Shown piece after piece: positions 52,337 to 62,716 of a stretch of DNA of 64,000 nucleotides (position 1 is its first letter; each line of letters opens with the position of its first letter). The notes beneath the pieces were generated by a model, which saw only the letters and a list, made by a program, of their open reading frames with translations, had not been told where the DNA came from and did not search any database. The translations under genes and the position numbers were made by a program. The DNA is from Xanthomarina sp035306605. GTDB taxonomy: Bacteria; Bacteroidota; Bacteroidia; Flavobacteriales; Flavobacteriaceae. The stretch lies in the NCBI GenBank assembly GCA_035306605.1, contig DATGNR010000075.1. The stretch is one strand, 5' to 3'.

Positions 52337-53890
52337 ATGAAGCAAACCTTTTATCTTATTCTTTGTTTAAGCATTTTAGTTTTTAGCAGTTCTTGTAGAA
52401 AGGATTTGGATTTCGGACCAAGTTCAGGAAACTTGGAGTTTTCAAAGGATACAGTGTATTTAGATACAGTATTTACTAATATAGGATCAAGTACCTACAA
52501 CCTTAAGGTATATAATAGAAGCAGTAACGATATTAGTATTCCTTCACTTAAATTGGCTCTAGGAGAAAATTCAAACTATCGGTTAAATGTAGATGGCATG
52601 CCTGGAAAAGTGTTCGAAAATGTCGAAATTCTGGCAAAAGATAGCATGTACGTTTTTATAGAATCTACGATTGACATTAATAATTTACCAAATACTAATG
52701 GTGAATTTTTATATACCGATAAAATAGAATTCGATTCAGGCTCGAACCTGCAATCTGTGGAATTAGTAACCCTGGTAAAAGATGCTATTTTTATTTATCC
52801 GGATAAAGATAATACGACTGGAGTTGTTGAAACCTTGACCATAAATATAGGAGGAGAGCTAATTGAAACAGATATTCAAGGACGTTATTTGTTACCAACC
52901 GAATTGAACTTTACAAATCAAAAACCTTATGTAATTTACGGTTATGCGGCCGTTCCAAATAATGAAACCTTGACTATTGATGCTGGAGCACGAGTACATT
53001 TTCATGCCAATTCAGGAATTTTAGTGGCTGAAGGTGCTAGTCTACAGGTAAATGGCGCCTTAAGTTCCGATCAGGACTTGTTGGAAAATGAAGTGATTTT
53101 TGAAGGTGACAGACTAGAACCTGGGTTTTCTGATATTCCAGGACAATGGGGAACCATTTGGTTGCTTGATGGTAGTATAAATAACAACATCAATTATGCA
53201 ACTATTAAAAATGGAGCTGTTGGTATTTTATGTGAAGGAAATCCAAATGAAGTAAACAACAAATTGACCATCACTAATTCAAAAATTTATAATTCTAGTA
53301 ACTTCGGAATATTAGGAAGAAGAACTTCAATTTTAGCTGAAAACTTAGTAATTAATAACTCCGGACAAAGTAGTTTCGCTGCTACTTTTGGAGGGAAATA
53401 CAATGTAACTCATAGTACGCTTGCCAACTATTGGAGAAATAGCTTTAGACAGTTTCCAACCTTATTGGTTAATAATTTTCTGTTAGACGCAGATAACGTA
53501 GCCTATTTAGCCGATTTAACTGAAGCAAATTTTAGTAATTGCATTATATATGGAAACGATAGTATAGAGTTTATTTTGGATGAAATAGCTGATCCTGGCG
53601 TGGTTTTCAATTTTAAGTTTACAAACAACTTGATGAGGTTTCAGGATAATAACAATAATTTTACTGGCCCTAACTACAATTTCAACGATTCGGCATTGTA
53701 TGAAGGGAATATTTTAAATCAAAATCCTGATTTTAAAGACAGCGATAAGAACCAAATGATAATAGGTGAGGAGTCTAACGCAAATGGTTTAGGAAATCCA
53801 GTTTATGCCAATCAAGTACCAAACGATATTTTAAATGTAAGTAGAACCAATTCTCCGGATGCTGGAGCTTATCAGCATATTACATTTTAA
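52337..53890 (+). CDS. Beta-helix lipoprotein of unknown function
   Basis: A 517-residue lipoprotein with lipobox FSSSCRKD. Residues 30-170 look like an Ig-like domain (LDTVFTNIGSSTYNLKVYNRSSNDISIPSLKL). Residues 200-480 form short repeating strands of a right-handed parallel beta-helix (IDAGARVHFHANSGILVAEGASLQVNGAL, NNINYATIKNGAVGILCEGN, NNKLTITNSKIYNSSNFGILGRRTSILAENLVINNSG). It ends TNSPDAGAYQHITF, a common motif of this group. It is probably on the cell surface; partner unknown. Confidence 0.85.
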   Translation: MKQTFYLILCLSILVFSSSCRKDLDFGPSSGNLEFSKDTVYLDTVFTNIGSSTYNLKVYNRSSNDISIPSLKLALGENSNYRLNVDGMPGKVFENVEILAKDSMYVFIESTIDINNLPNTNGEFLYTDKIEFDSGSNLQSVELVTLVKDAIFIYPDKDNTTGVVETLTINIGGELIETDIQGRYLLPTELNFTNQKPYVIYGYAAVPNNETLTIDAGARVHFHANSGILVAEGASLQVNGALSSDQDLLENEVIFEGDRLEPGFSDIPGQWGTIWLLDGSINNNINYATIKNGAVGILCEGNPNEVNNKLTITNSKIYNSSNFGILGRRTSILAENLVINNSGQSSFAATFGGKYNVTHSTLANYWRNSFRQFPTLLVNNFLLDADNVAYLADLTEANFSNCIIYGNDSIEFILDEIADPGVVFNFKFTNNLMRFQDNNNNFTGPNYNFNDSALYEGNILNQNPDFKDSDKNQMIIGEESNANGLGNPVYANQVPNDILNVSRTNSPDAGAYQHITF

Positions 53891-53912
53891 TAACACTCTA
53901 AAAATTAAACAT

Positions 53913-53948
53913 AAAAAAAACCTGCTTTATTAGCAGGTTTTTTATTTT
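53913..53948. terminator. Terminator between the beta-helix and glyA genes
   Basis: Arms AAACCTGCT and AGCAGGTTT, five-base loop, A-run and T-run on either side; serves convergent genes. Confidence 0.85.
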
Positions 53949-53965
53949 ATATGAAGTTTTTAAAC

Positions 53966-55240
53966 TTATGCGAATAAAGGAAAGTCACTCATCATAGCAT
54001 TAACCTTTCCGGCAATAGCTTCTAGTTTTTCCTCATTTTGATAATTCATAAGCGCTTCGTCAATTAAAGCTACAATGCCCTCCATGTCTTTTTCTTTTAA
54101 ACCTCTAGTTGTAATCGCTGGAGTTCCAATTCTAATTCCAGAAGTTACAAACGGCGATTTATCGTCAAATGGAACCATGTTTTTGTTTACAGTAATATCG
54201 GCTTTAACTAAAGCTTGCTCAGCATCTTTACCTGTAATATTTTTATTTCTTAAGTCAATTAACATCATGTGATTGTCTGTACCGCCAGAAATAATATGGT
54301 AATCTCTTTTTACGAAAGCTTGAGCCATAGCTTCGGCATTCTTTTTCACTTGCAGCATATAATGTAAATACTCATCCGTTAAAGCTTCACCAAAAGCAAT
54401 AGCCTTAGCAGCAATAATATGCTCTAATGGTCCACCTTGGTTACCAGGGAATACGGCAGAATCCAATAAAGATGACATTTTACGTAAACTTCCGTTTTTA
54501 AGTTTCAAACCAAACGGATTATCAAAATCCTGTCCCATCATAATCATTCCTCCTCTTGGACCACGTAAAGTTTTGTGGGTAGTAGTAGTTACAACATGAC
54601 AATGAGGTAGCGGATCGCTTAAAATACCTTTAGCAATAAATCCAGCAGGATGAGCAATATCTGCCATTAGCAAAGCACCCACGCTATCAGCAATTTCTCT
54701 AAAGCGTTTGAAATCCATATCTCTCGAGTAGGCAGAAGCTCCTGCAATAATTAATTTTGGCTTTTCTTTTAAAGCCATTTCAGCCACATGATCGTAATCA
54801 ATTAAGCCTGTTTCTTTATTAACACCGTAAAATACAGGATTGTATAATTTTCCTGAAAAATTCACGGGAGACCCATGGGTTAAATGTCCGCCATGAGATA
54901 AGTCGAAACCAAGAATTTTATCTCCAGGTTTTAAACAAGCAGCAAAAACAGCTGTATTTGCTTGGCTTCCAGAATGAGGTTGTACGTTAACATACTCAGC
55001 ATTAAATAAGGTTTTTGCTCTGTCTATGGCAAGTTGTTCTACTTCATCCACAACTTCACAACCACCATAATAACGTTTTCCAGGATACCCTTCGGCATAC
55101 TTGTTGGTTAAAACAGAGCCAGCAGCTTCCATTACTTGGTTGCTTACAAAGTTCTCGGAAGCAATCAATTCAAGACCTTCCAGTTGTCTGTGTTTTTCAG
55201 CTTCGATTAATTCGAAGATTTGTTCGTCGCGTTGCATCAT
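53966..55240 (-). CDS. glyA: Serine hydroxymethyltransferase
   Basis: PLP enzyme that converts serine and tetrahydrofolate to glycine and methylene-tetrahydrofolate. The 424 residues are typical. Visible: ELIASENFVSNQVMEAAGSVLTNKYAEGYPGKRYYGGCE, HSGSQANTAVFAA, and the PLP Lys in VVTTTTHKTLRGPRGG (about residue 222). A TATTTTTG box lies 72 bases upstream. Divergent from fumarylacetoacetase. Confidence 0.98.
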   Translation of the reverse strand: MMQRDEQIFELIEAEKHRQLEGLELIASENFVSNQVMEAAGSVLTNKYAEGYPGKRYYGGCEVVDEVEQLAIDRAKTLFNAEYVNVQPHSGSQANTAVFAACLKPGDKILGFDLSHGGHLTHGSPVNFSGKLYNPVFYGVNKETGLIDYDHVAEMALKEKPKLIIAGASAYSRDMDFKRFREIADSVGALLMADIAHPAGFIAKGILSDPLPHCHVVTTTTHKTLRGPRGGMIMMGQDFDNPFGLKLKNGSLRKMSSLLDSAVFPGNQGGPLEHIIAAKAIAFGEALTDEYLHYMLQVKKNAEAMAQAFVKRDYHIISGGTDNHMMLIDLRNKNITGKDAEQALVKADITVNKNMVPFDDKSPFVTSGIRIGTPAITTRGLKEKDMEGIVALIDEALMNYQNEEKLEAIAGKVNAMMSDFPLFA

Positions 55241-55311
55241 TTTAATAGTTTTTTATTTCAATAAATCCCCAATGGGTTTTGATGAAAATCTTGTTATCGT
55301 TAAAATCATGT

Positions 55312-55345
55312 CAAAAATAACAAATAGATTAGTTTAATTCATCAA
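55312..55345 (-). promoter_or_regulatory. Candidate glyA promoter
   Basis: On the minus strand TTTTTTG ends at 55343, 23 bases, TATTTTTG (55312-55319). Spacing is at the upper limit. Leader about 65-70 bases. Confidence 0.5.
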
Positions 55346-55479
55346 AAAACATATATTTACTTCGCTTTTAAGATTTCTTTAGAGAATCGAGAGAAACTAC
55401 ATTTTTTCTTTATTATTAGTATAAAAATAAAAAGTTATGTAGGTTTGAATAGATTTTTAATAATATAAAAATATACACA

Positions 55480-56775
55480 ATGGTTATGTCATTATCAGCT
55501 AACGATCCAGATAGAAAATCGTGGTTACATGTAGATAAAAACTCGGATTTTCCAATACAGAACATTCCTTTTGGTGTATTCCTAACACGAGACGATATTA
55601 TTACCATCGGAACGCGAATTGGGGATACGGCTATCGACTTAGGAGCTTTACATCAATTAGGTTATTTTGAGGGAATTCCTTTGACTGATGATATCTTCTT
55701 ACAAGACACCTTAAACGATTTTATCGCAGATGGTAGAAAAACCTGGCGCTTAGTAAGAAATAGGATTGCAGATATTTTTGACGCTGAAAATGATGAATTA
55801 AAAAATAACCTGAAGCATAAGGAAATTGTTCTGTTTCGCTTAGACGAAATAGAAATGCAATTACCGGTTCATATTGGAGATTATACCGATTTTTACTCAA
55901 GTATAGAACATGCTACTAACGTGGGGACAATGTTTCGTGATCCGGAAAATGCCTTAATGCCAAACTGGTTGCATATTCCTGTAGGATATCATGGAAGAAG
56001 TAGCTCTATTATTCCTTCAGGAATTCCTATTCATAGACCTCAAGGTCAAACCCTGCCTGCAGGTAGCGAGACACCAGTTTTTGGACCTTCAAGATTAGTA
56101 GATTTCGAACTTGAAATGGCTTTTATTACAACTGCGGCAAACGATTTAGGAGAACCTATTCCTATTGATGAAGCAGAAGAGTATATTTTTGGTTTGGTGT
56201 TGTTTAACGACTGGTCGGCTAGAGATATCCAAAAATGGGAATATGTGCCATTAGGTCCATTTTTAGCGAAAAGTTTTGCATCGTCTATTTCACCATGGAT
56301 TGTTACTTTAGATGCTTTGGAACCTTACCGCGTTGCAGGTCCAAAACCATTAAAGCCACAATTACCTTATTTACAATATAAGGGAGATAAAAGTTACGAT
56401 ATTAAATTAGAAGTAGCCATTAAGCCAAAAACAGCCAAAGAAACGGTTGTAAGTAAGTCTAATTTTAAATATATGTATTGGAATATGGCGCAACAATTGG
56501 CGCATCATACGGTTAATGGTTGTCCGGTAAATTCAGGTGATATGATGGGGTCCGGAACTATTTCAGGACCAACACCAGATTCTTACGGTTCTATGTTGGA
56601 GTTAACGTGGAGAGGCGAAAAACCAATTACTTTAAATGACGGAACAGAGCGTAAATTTATAAACGACTACGATACGGTTATTATGCGTGGACACTGCGAA
56701 AAAGATGGCACCAGAATTGGTTTTGGTGAAGTCTCAACTCAGTTGCTTCCCATATTTACTCCGAAGATAAAATAA
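55480..56775 (+). CDS. fahA: Fumarylacetoacetase
   Basis: Last step of tyrosine/homogentisate breakdown: cleaves fumarylacetoacetate to fumarate and acetoacetate. The 431-residue product has the metal and substrate motifs: DFYSSIEHATNVG (with HAT), VGYHGRSSSIIPSG, RPQGQTLPAG, FELEMAFITT, LFNDWSARDIQKWEYVPLGPF, GTISGP. Start is the ATG at 55480 or the ATG at 55486. The rest of the pathway is not in the window. A terminator follows. Confidence 0.97.
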   Translation: MVMSLSANDPDRKSWLHVDKNSDFPIQNIPFGVFLTRDDIITIGTRIGDTAIDLGALHQLGYFEGIPLTDDIFLQDTLNDFIADGRKTWRLVRNRIADIFDAENDELKNNLKHKEIVLFRLDEIEMQLPVHIGDYTDFYSSIEHATNVGTMFRDPENALMPNWLHIPVGYHGRSSSIIPSGIPIHRPQGQTLPAGSETPVFGPSRLVDFELEMAFITTAANDLGEPIPIDEAEEYIFGLVLFNDWSARDIQKWEYVPLGPFLAKSFASSISPWIVTLDALEPYRVAGPKPLKPQLPYLQYKGDKSYDIKLEVAIKPKTAKETVVSKSNFKYMYWNMAQQLAHHTVNGCPVNSGDMMGSGTISGPTPDSYGSMLELTWRGEKPITLNDGTERKFINDYDTVIMRGHCEKDGTRIGFGEVSTQLLPIFTPKIK

Positions 56776-56784
56776 ATAGAAATG

Positions 56785-56809
56785 AAGCGACCAAATGGTC
56801 GCTTTTTTT
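56785..56809 (+). terminator. Terminator of fumarylacetoacetase
   Basis: Arms AAGCGACCA and TGGTCGCTT with a two-base loop, seven T residues. It overlaps the false upstream extension of the next frame. Confidence 0.8.
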
Positions 56810-56833
56810 GTTTTAATAAACATCCCAAACCAC

Positions 56834-58051
56834 ATGCGACAAATAAGCTTAATACTAATCTTAATTTCTTTGGTTTCTTGTAAATCTGAAACAGAACAAT
56901 TAAAAACTTTAAAACCGGGAACCTATCAAGCGCTTTTAAAAGTAAACGATAGCTTAGACATGCCTTTTGTTTTTGAAGTTTTAAGTAAAGAGAGGCTTCA
57001 AATTTTTAATGCTGATGAAGTGATTGAAGTGGATGAGATTATTTATAGAAAGGACTCTGTTTTTATAAAGCCACCAGTTTTTGAAAGCTATATAGCAGCA
57101 AAAATGACTGAAACAGGTTTGGAAGGAAATTATATTAAGGACGATTTAAATCGTACCGTTCCGTTTAAAGCTGTTTTTGGAAAACTCAACCGTTTTGAAG
57201 TGAACAAACAACCAGAAGTAAATATCTCAGGAAATTGGGAAACCATGTTTAGTCCAGATTCAGAATCTGATAATTATATAGCTAAAGGTGTTTTTGAGCA
57301 GGTGGAAAATAAAGTAACAGGAACTTTTAGAACGAAGACTGGCGATTACAGATATTTGGAAGGAGTTGTTGATGGTAATCAATTAAAACTTTCCACTTTC
57401 GATGGAGCTCATGCCTATTTGTTTATGACAACGCTTACAGATAGTAGTATGCAAGGGATGTTCTACTCAGGGAACCATTATAAGGAGCCTTTTGTGGCGA
57501 AACGTAACGATGACTTCGAATTACCTGACGCGAACAATTTAACCTTTCTAAAGGAGGGTTTTGACAAATTGGCTTTTTCTTTCCCAGACGAAAGTGGAAA
57601 AATGGTTTCATTGGAAGACGAACGGTTTAAAAACAAAGTAGTATTAGTACAAATTATGGGTACTTGGTGTCCAAATTGCTTGGATGAGAGTAAGTATTTT
57701 ACTGAGTTTTATAAAAATAACAAAGACAAAGATTTTGAAATTATCGGTCTGGCTTTCGAATACACGAAAACCGAAGAAAAGGCCTTTGCAAACATAAAAA
57801 GATTAAAAGATAGGTTGAATATTGAATATCCTATATTATTAGCGCAATACGGTAGTTCTAGCAAAGTGTCTGCGCAAGAAAAACTCCCAATGTTAAATCA
57901 GGTATTGAGCTATCCAACAACTATTTTTATTGATAAAAACGGTGCAGTGCGTAAAATACATACCGGATTTAATGGACCCGCTACAGGTGAGAAGTATACA
58001 GAGTTTACGAGTGAGTTTGAAGAATTTGTTAATGGGTTGTTGAAAGAATAG
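56834..58051 (+). CDS. TlpA-family thioredoxin-like lipoprotein
   Basis: A 405-residue lipoprotein; the ATG at 56834 gives MRQISLILILISLVSCKSE with lipobox LVSC. A beta-rich DUF-like N-terminal region to about residue 230 is followed by a thioredoxin domain with the redox motif GTWCPNCLDE (WCxxC intact) and the FIDKNGAVRKIHTGF region. It acts as a periplasmic disulfide reductase by family. The frame is open back to 56795, but that lies in the terminator. Compare the CxxC-less relative at 47379. Confidence 0.9.
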   Translation: MRQISLILILISLVSCKSETEQLKTLKPGTYQALLKVNDSLDMPFVFEVLSKERLQIFNADEVIEVDEIIYRKDSVFIKPPVFESYIAAKMTETGLEGNYIKDDLNRTVPFKAVFGKLNRFEVNKQPEVNISGNWETMFSPDSESDNYIAKGVFEQVENKVTGTFRTKTGDYRYLEGVVDGNQLKLSTFDGAHAYLFMTTLTDSSMQGMFYSGNHYKEPFVAKRNDDFELPDANNLTFLKEGFDKLAFSFPDESGKMVSLEDERFKNKVVLVQIMGTWCPNCLDESKYFTEFYKNNKDKDFEIIGLAFEYTKTEEKAFANIKRLKDRLNIEYPILLAQYGSSSKVSAQEKLPMLNQVLSYPTTIFIDKNGAVRKIHTGFNGPATGEKYTEFTSEFEEFVNGLLKE

Positions 58052-58054
58052 TCT

Positions 58055-59803
58055 TTAAACCATTTTTTCTAAAAAACGTCCATATTTGTTAGTGCTGCCA
58101 TAACCTTCAACAAACTCATCATTTTCAAAAATAGTTTTGCCTCCAACCATTACTCGTGAAACGACACCTTTATTCCTGTTGACAAGTCTTTCGTGATTTC
58201 CAAACTCTTTAATAATGCCAATTTCAACATCTTCTGTAATGTTATGAAAATTTTTAGGATTGATAAGGACTAAGTCAGCAAGTTTGCCTACTGCAAGATG
58301 CCCGCAATCTATATGAAACCAGTCTCCTTGTTCTTTTGTAAGTCGCCAAACACATTGCTCCATGGTCATGATGGGTTGGCCTTTTTCAATAGATTCCTGA
58401 ACTATTTTCATCATTTTTAAAGGGAAATTATAAAAAGCCATATTGTTTAAGTGTGCTCCTGCATCTGAAAAACTAATTAAGTTGTACGGGAAATTATATA
58501 GCCTTTTGTATTTATTTGGCCTATCGTTGGCTATGGTCGTGGTCCATCTTATCTGTTTATCGTATTGGATAATCGTGTCTAAAAATAAATCAACTGGATG
58601 CATTCTTTTTTCTTCAGCTAATTGATAGAAGTTTTTCCCAATCATACTTTCATCGGGGCAAGCTATAATGGTTGTTTTGCTTAAATCCTTATGCCATACC
58701 TTTGGAGCAAATTTATTCTTGATTTCCTTCTTAAAATTATCTCGAAACTCTTGGTTTTTTATAAGCTCATCTCTTGTATCTAATTCTTTTGCAAGGTGCC
58801 TAAGAGCTTCACCACTAGGAAACTCTTCAAACATCACCGAATCTACGCCATCGTAGTACACGGTAAATGGACAAGGTGGCGATTGCATTCTAAAATTGGC
58901 GTTTCCCAATAGATTAATAGATCTTGTAGCAAAGGCTAGTATGGGATAAATGTATCTGTCGCCAATTAAATCCATCATGGCAATCATAGTGGTTTTTAAA
59001 GGTTTTCTAAAAATTCCAGTGCTCGCAAACATATAGTTTAAGGCATTATAGCGCGTTACTAGATTTGGAGCTCCTTGTAAAATGGCATCTCTTTTTCGTA
59101 AAATGTCAATAAGACTTTTTCGTTCCTTCCAAGAGGAGTAGAAGGAAGGTGTTTTATGCGACCAATACCTGTCGCCATCCATTTTATCCCAAGGGTTATC
59201 CATCGTAGATAAGCCTATAAAACCTTCGTCTAAGGCATCGTTTAACATGTGTGCCATTATGTGTTCCTCTTCTTTTGAAGCCGATTCTCCTTCGGTTAAG
59301 GATCTGTTTATTCCCATAACTTTCATTCGAATATCCGAATGGCCAATAAAGGAAGCGACATTAATCCCTAAGGGTAATTTATTAATATAAGCTTTCCATT
59401 CTTTTGGCGTGGTCCATGTTTTTTCTTTTTCTAATAACGGTAACATTACCTCTCTAGGAATGGCTTCAACACGCGTAAAAGAGTCTGAAGTGTCTTCTGG
59501 AGAATTGTAGACAGAGGAAACAGAACAACTTCCAAGGACAATGGAAGTCACACCATGTCGTGCAGATTCTTTAAGTCCTGGGGAAGCAATGACTTCTGCG
59601 TCATAATGGGTATGTGAATCTATAAACCCAGGAACAACCCACAAGCCTTCAGCGTCAATTATTTCTACAGGATCATATTGTGAAGGAGCGATGGAACCAA
59701 TTTCCATAATCCTACCATGGCTATCAATTAAAATATCTTGTATGGTTGCTGAAGTGTTTCGATCTCCTGAAAAAAAGAGACCGTTTTTGATTAGGATGTT
59801 CAC
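58055..59803 (-). CDS. Amidohydrolase, N-acyl-D-amino-acid deacylase/D-aminoacylase type
   Basis: A 582-residue cytoplasmic metallo-hydrolase. The N-terminal small beta-domain is followed by FIDSHTHYDAEVIA (HxH metal site, about residues 62-75), the SCSVSSVY region with the family Cys, GHSDIRMKV, and SFSDAGAHLNN with the catalytic Asp near 460. It resembles D-aminoacylase and dihydropyrimidinase-like deacetylases; exact substrate is unknown. The coding end lies 4 bases from the convergent TlpA gene. Confidence 0.87.
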   Translation of the reverse strand: MNILIKNGLFFSGDRNTSATIQDILIDSHGRIMEIGSIAPSQYDPVEIIDAEGLWVVPGFIDSHTHYDAEVIASPGLKESARHGVTSIVLGSCSVSSVYNSPEDTSDSFTRVEAIPREVMLPLLEKEKTWTTPKEWKAYINKLPLGINVASFIGHSDIRMKVMGINRSLTEGESASKEEEHIMAHMLNDALDEGFIGLSTMDNPWDKMDGDRYWSHKTPSFYSSWKERKSLIDILRKRDAILQGAPNLVTRYNALNYMFASTGIFRKPLKTTMIAMMDLIGDRYIYPILAFATRSINLLGNANFRMQSPPCPFTVYYDGVDSVMFEEFPSGEALRHLAKELDTRDELIKNQEFRDNFKKEIKNKFAPKVWHKDLSKTTIIACPDESMIGKNFYQLAEEKRMHPVDLFLDTIIQYDKQIRWTTTIANDRPNKYKRLYNFPYNLISFSDAGAHLNNMAFYNFPLKMMKIVQESIEKGQPIMTMEQCVWRLTKEQGDWFHIDCGHLAVGKLADLVLINPKNFHNITEDVEIGIIKEFGNHERLVNRNKGVVSRVMVGGKTIFENDEFVEGYGSTNKYGRFLEKMV

Positions 59804-59932
59804 GATTTATAAATATTTTATATGAATAATATGATGACATAATAATAAGGAATTAATAGCAATTATTATATCTGAATTGAACCTAATTTAAAACATTTAT
59901 AGTTGAAAACTTAATGGAGTGGAAATATATTC

Positions 59933-62077
59933 TTAGCTTATATAATTCCAGATGTTCTTGTATTTGCTTACTTGTTGGTAGGTGTAAAGAATGGTTTTGT
60001 TTTCTACAGCTTTTAAAGTAGGATCGCTACTAAGCACCTTTTTAGCGTAGTATCTAGCGGATTGTAAAATATCCTTATCTTTTATTAAATCGGCAATCTT
60101 AAGGTTTAAAACCCCGCTTTGTTGGGTTCCCATAAGGTCGCCAGGACCGCGTAAGTTTAAATCTACCTCAGCAATTTCAAAACCATCGTTTGTTCTGGTC
60201 ATGGTTTCGATGCGTTTTTTACTGTCACTACTTAATTTATGGCTGGTCATGAGGATGCAATAACTTTGTTCGGCACCACGACCAACACGTCCTCGTAATT
60301 GGTGTAATTGTGATAATCCAAAGCGCTCAGCACTTTCTATAATCATAACTGAAGCATTCGGTACGTTTACCCCAACTTCAATAACAGTGGTTGCAACCAT
60401 GATGTTGGTTTCACCTTTAATAAAACGTTGCATTTCGTAATCCTTGTCCGCAGGTTTCATTTTTCCATGAACAATGGAAATTTGAAAATTAGGAGGAGGA
60501 AAGTCTCTAGAAACACTTTCGTAGCCATCCATTAAATCTTTATAATCCATTTTTTCACTTTCTTGGATTAATGGGTACACGATATAAACCTGTCGCCCTT
60601 TTTTAATTTCATCTCTTATAAACCCGAATACTTTTAATCTATTTTTGTCATAGCGATGAACTGTTTTTATAGCTTGTCTTCCTGGGGGTAATTCGTCGAT
60701 AACGGAAATGTCTAAATCACCATAAACAGACATGGCTAAAGTTCTTGGAATTGGGGTTGCTGTCATCACTAAAATGTGTGGAGGAATGACTCGTTTTATC
60801 TCCTCAAAATCCCCGTCGTTTTTTTGTTGAATTTCCTTAGGACCTTTCTTCCATAATTTGCTTCTTTGTTCAACTCCAAATCGGTGTTGTTCATCGATTA
60901 TTGCAAGACCTAAATTTTTAAATTTAACCTTGTCTTCTAGCAAGGCATGTGTGCCGATTAGGATGTCTAATTCACCGCTTTCTAGCGATTCATGAATCTC
61001 TTTTCTTTCTGAAGTGTTACTTGAACCTGTAAGCAGTTTAATTCTGATATTCAATTTATTAGCTAGTTCAAGTAATCCGTTATAGTGTTGGACTGACAAA
61101 ATTTCAGTTGGAGCCATTAGACATGCTTGATAACCGTTGTCAAGTGCCATTAACATAGACATGAATGCGACTATGGTCTTCCCGGAACCCACATCGCCTT
61201 GTAAAAGTCGATTCATTTGGGCGTTACTGCCTAAATCGTGTCTAATTTCTTTTAAAACCCGTTTCTGTGCATTGGTTAATTCGAAGGGTAAATGGTTTTT
61301 GTAAAATGTATTGAAATAGGTTCCAACCTGGGTAAAAGGTAAGCCTTTTATTTTTGATTTATGGATTAAATTTTTTAGTATTAATTGCAGTTGAATATAG
61401 AATAATTCTTCAAATTTTAATCGGAATTGCGCTCGTGATAACAGCTCTTGATTTTTAGGAAAATGGATGTTAAATACAGCTTCAGATTTTGATAGTAATT
61501 TTAATTCTGAAAGGATGTTTTCAGATAAAGATTCTTGAAATCTACCTTTGGTTTCAATGAATAATTGCTGCATGATTTTGGTAATCACACGATTTGTAAT
61601 TCCTTTATTACTTAGTTTTTCTGTTGAAGGATAAATGGGTTGCATGGCAGAACGAATATTCTTTTCGTGCTCTTCCAAAAGTTCCATATCTGGATGTGGC
61701 ATGCTAAATACACCATTGAACCAATTTACTTTACCGAAAATAACATAAGGCTTTTTGAGCTTGATGCTTTCGCGAATCCATTTTTGTCCTCGAAACCAAA
61801 CCATCTCCATAGTGCCTGTATCATCTCTAAATGTGGCAACCAAGCGTTTTCCCCTTTTTTGTGCAACTTCCTTTAGGCTAATAATTTCACCCACGACCTG
61901 CACTTCGGCATTGTTTCGTTGTAACTGATGTATTTTGTAATACTGAGTGCGATCCAAATACCTGTTTGGGAATAGATTAATTAAGTCTTGGTAGGTGTGA
62001 ACGCCTAATTCCGTCCTGAGTAAATCTGCGCGATTTGGACCGACACCTTTCAAATAATCTATGGGAGTTTGTAGCAT
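59933..62077 (-). CDS. recG: ATP-dependent DNA helicase RecG
   Basis: Branch-migrating helicase that reverses stalled forks and processes Holliday junctions. The 714-residue product has the N-terminal wedge/OB domain (LKGVGPNRADLLRTELGVHTYQDLINLFPNRYLDRT), Walker A GDVGSGKT near 295, the Walker B variant DEQHRFGVEQR near 398, and helicase C motifs ATTVIEVGVNVPNASVMIIESAERFGLSQLHQLRGRVGRG. The C-terminal TRG motif follows (DLNLRGPGDLMGTQQSG). Length matches the family. Confidence 0.98.
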   Translation of the reverse strand: MLQTPIDYLKGVGPNRADLLRTELGVHTYQDLINLFPNRYLDRTQYYKIHQLQRNNAEVQVVGEIISLKEVAQKRGKRLVATFRDDTGTMEMVWFRGQKWIRESIKLKKPYVIFGKVNWFNGVFSMPHPDMELLEEHEKNIRSAMQPIYPSTEKLSNKGITNRVITKIMQQLFIETKGRFQESLSENILSELKLLSKSEAVFNIHFPKNQELLSRAQFRLKFEELFYIQLQLILKNLIHKSKIKGLPFTQVGTYFNTFYKNHLPFELTNAQKRVLKEIRHDLGSNAQMNRLLQGDVGSGKTIVAFMSMLMALDNGYQACLMAPTEILSVQHYNGLLELANKLNIRIKLLTGSSNTSERKEIHESLESGELDILIGTHALLEDKVKFKNLGLAIIDEQHRFGVEQRSKLWKKGPKEIQQKNDGDFEEIKRVIPPHILVMTATPIPRTLAMSVYGDLDISVIDELPPGRQAIKTVHRYDKNRLKVFGFIRDEIKKGRQVYIVYPLIQESEKMDYKDLMDGYESVSRDFPPPNFQISIVHGKMKPADKDYEMQRFIKGETNIMVATTVIEVGVNVPNASVMIIESAERFGLSQLHQLRGRVGRGAEQSYCILMTSHKLSSDSKKRIETMTRTNDGFEIAEVDLNLRGPGDLMGTQQSGVLNLKIADLIKDKDILQSARYYAKKVLSSDPTLKAVENKTILYTYQQVSKYKNIWNYIS

Positions 62078-62227
62078 GACTCGCTAAAAATGATTTTTTT
62101 TTATTTGGTAAATCTAAATCTAAATTACAAGTTTAAGGAATAAAATACTAATAATTTACATCTTGTTGCCATAACCAAACTAATCAAAAACCAAATTAAA
62201 TTAACCTCAAAAATCAATGCACTATCT

Positions 62228-62697
62228 ATGCTAGTGCTTGTACTAACCTTATGTTACTGTAGCAGCGACGATTCGTCAAATCATACATCTACACCAACCC
62301 CAGAGTTGCAGGTTACTGGAACAATATTACCCTTTGGCGATACCGATGTTTTAAGTTTTTCTGACTCACAGTTTGTGGCGATTATGGGTTGAAGCTTCAG
62401 CGTACTTTCAAGTGTCTTTAGACGATTCTAAATTTTTTGGAAAGTGTTTCTATTCCTAAAACCGATGCAGCCTCTGGAAATCAACCGATTTATGTGCGTT
62501 TTTCACCAGGAGAAACTTCTGTAGGAGCTATTAATGGAATTCTAACTTTCAAAAGCACGGGTGCCAATTCAAAAACCATGAATCTAAATGGAAATGGGAT
62601 AAGTATTCAGTCTATTATTACGGTAAGCGAAACTAGCTTAGATTTTGGGGTAGTTAAAAGTAATACGCCAATCGATAAACCGGTTGTAAATGAGTAG
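62228..62697 (+). pseudogene. Decayed lipoprotein gene, broken in three frames
   Basis: The first part (62228-62392) encodes a lipoprotein signal (LTLCYCSSDD) and 54 codons to a stop. The next (about 62388-62459) continues in another frame with VEASAYFQVSLDDSKF, and a third frame carries ESVSIPKTDAASGNQPIYVRFSP (62437 on) to the stop at 62697. Read together they form one immunoglobulin-like repeat, with a second repeat begun at SIITVSETSLDFGVV and cut short. Two frameshifts and a nonsense or truncation make it nonfunctional. Parent function was probably a secreted or surface anchor protein. Confidence 0.75.
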
Positions 62698-62716
62698 AAT
62701 ATCATATCCTAAAAAA

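Noticed and set aside
56795..56833. Upstream extension of the TlpA-like gene
   Set aside because: It lies inside the fumarylacetoacetase terminator; the lipoprotein signal starts at 56834.
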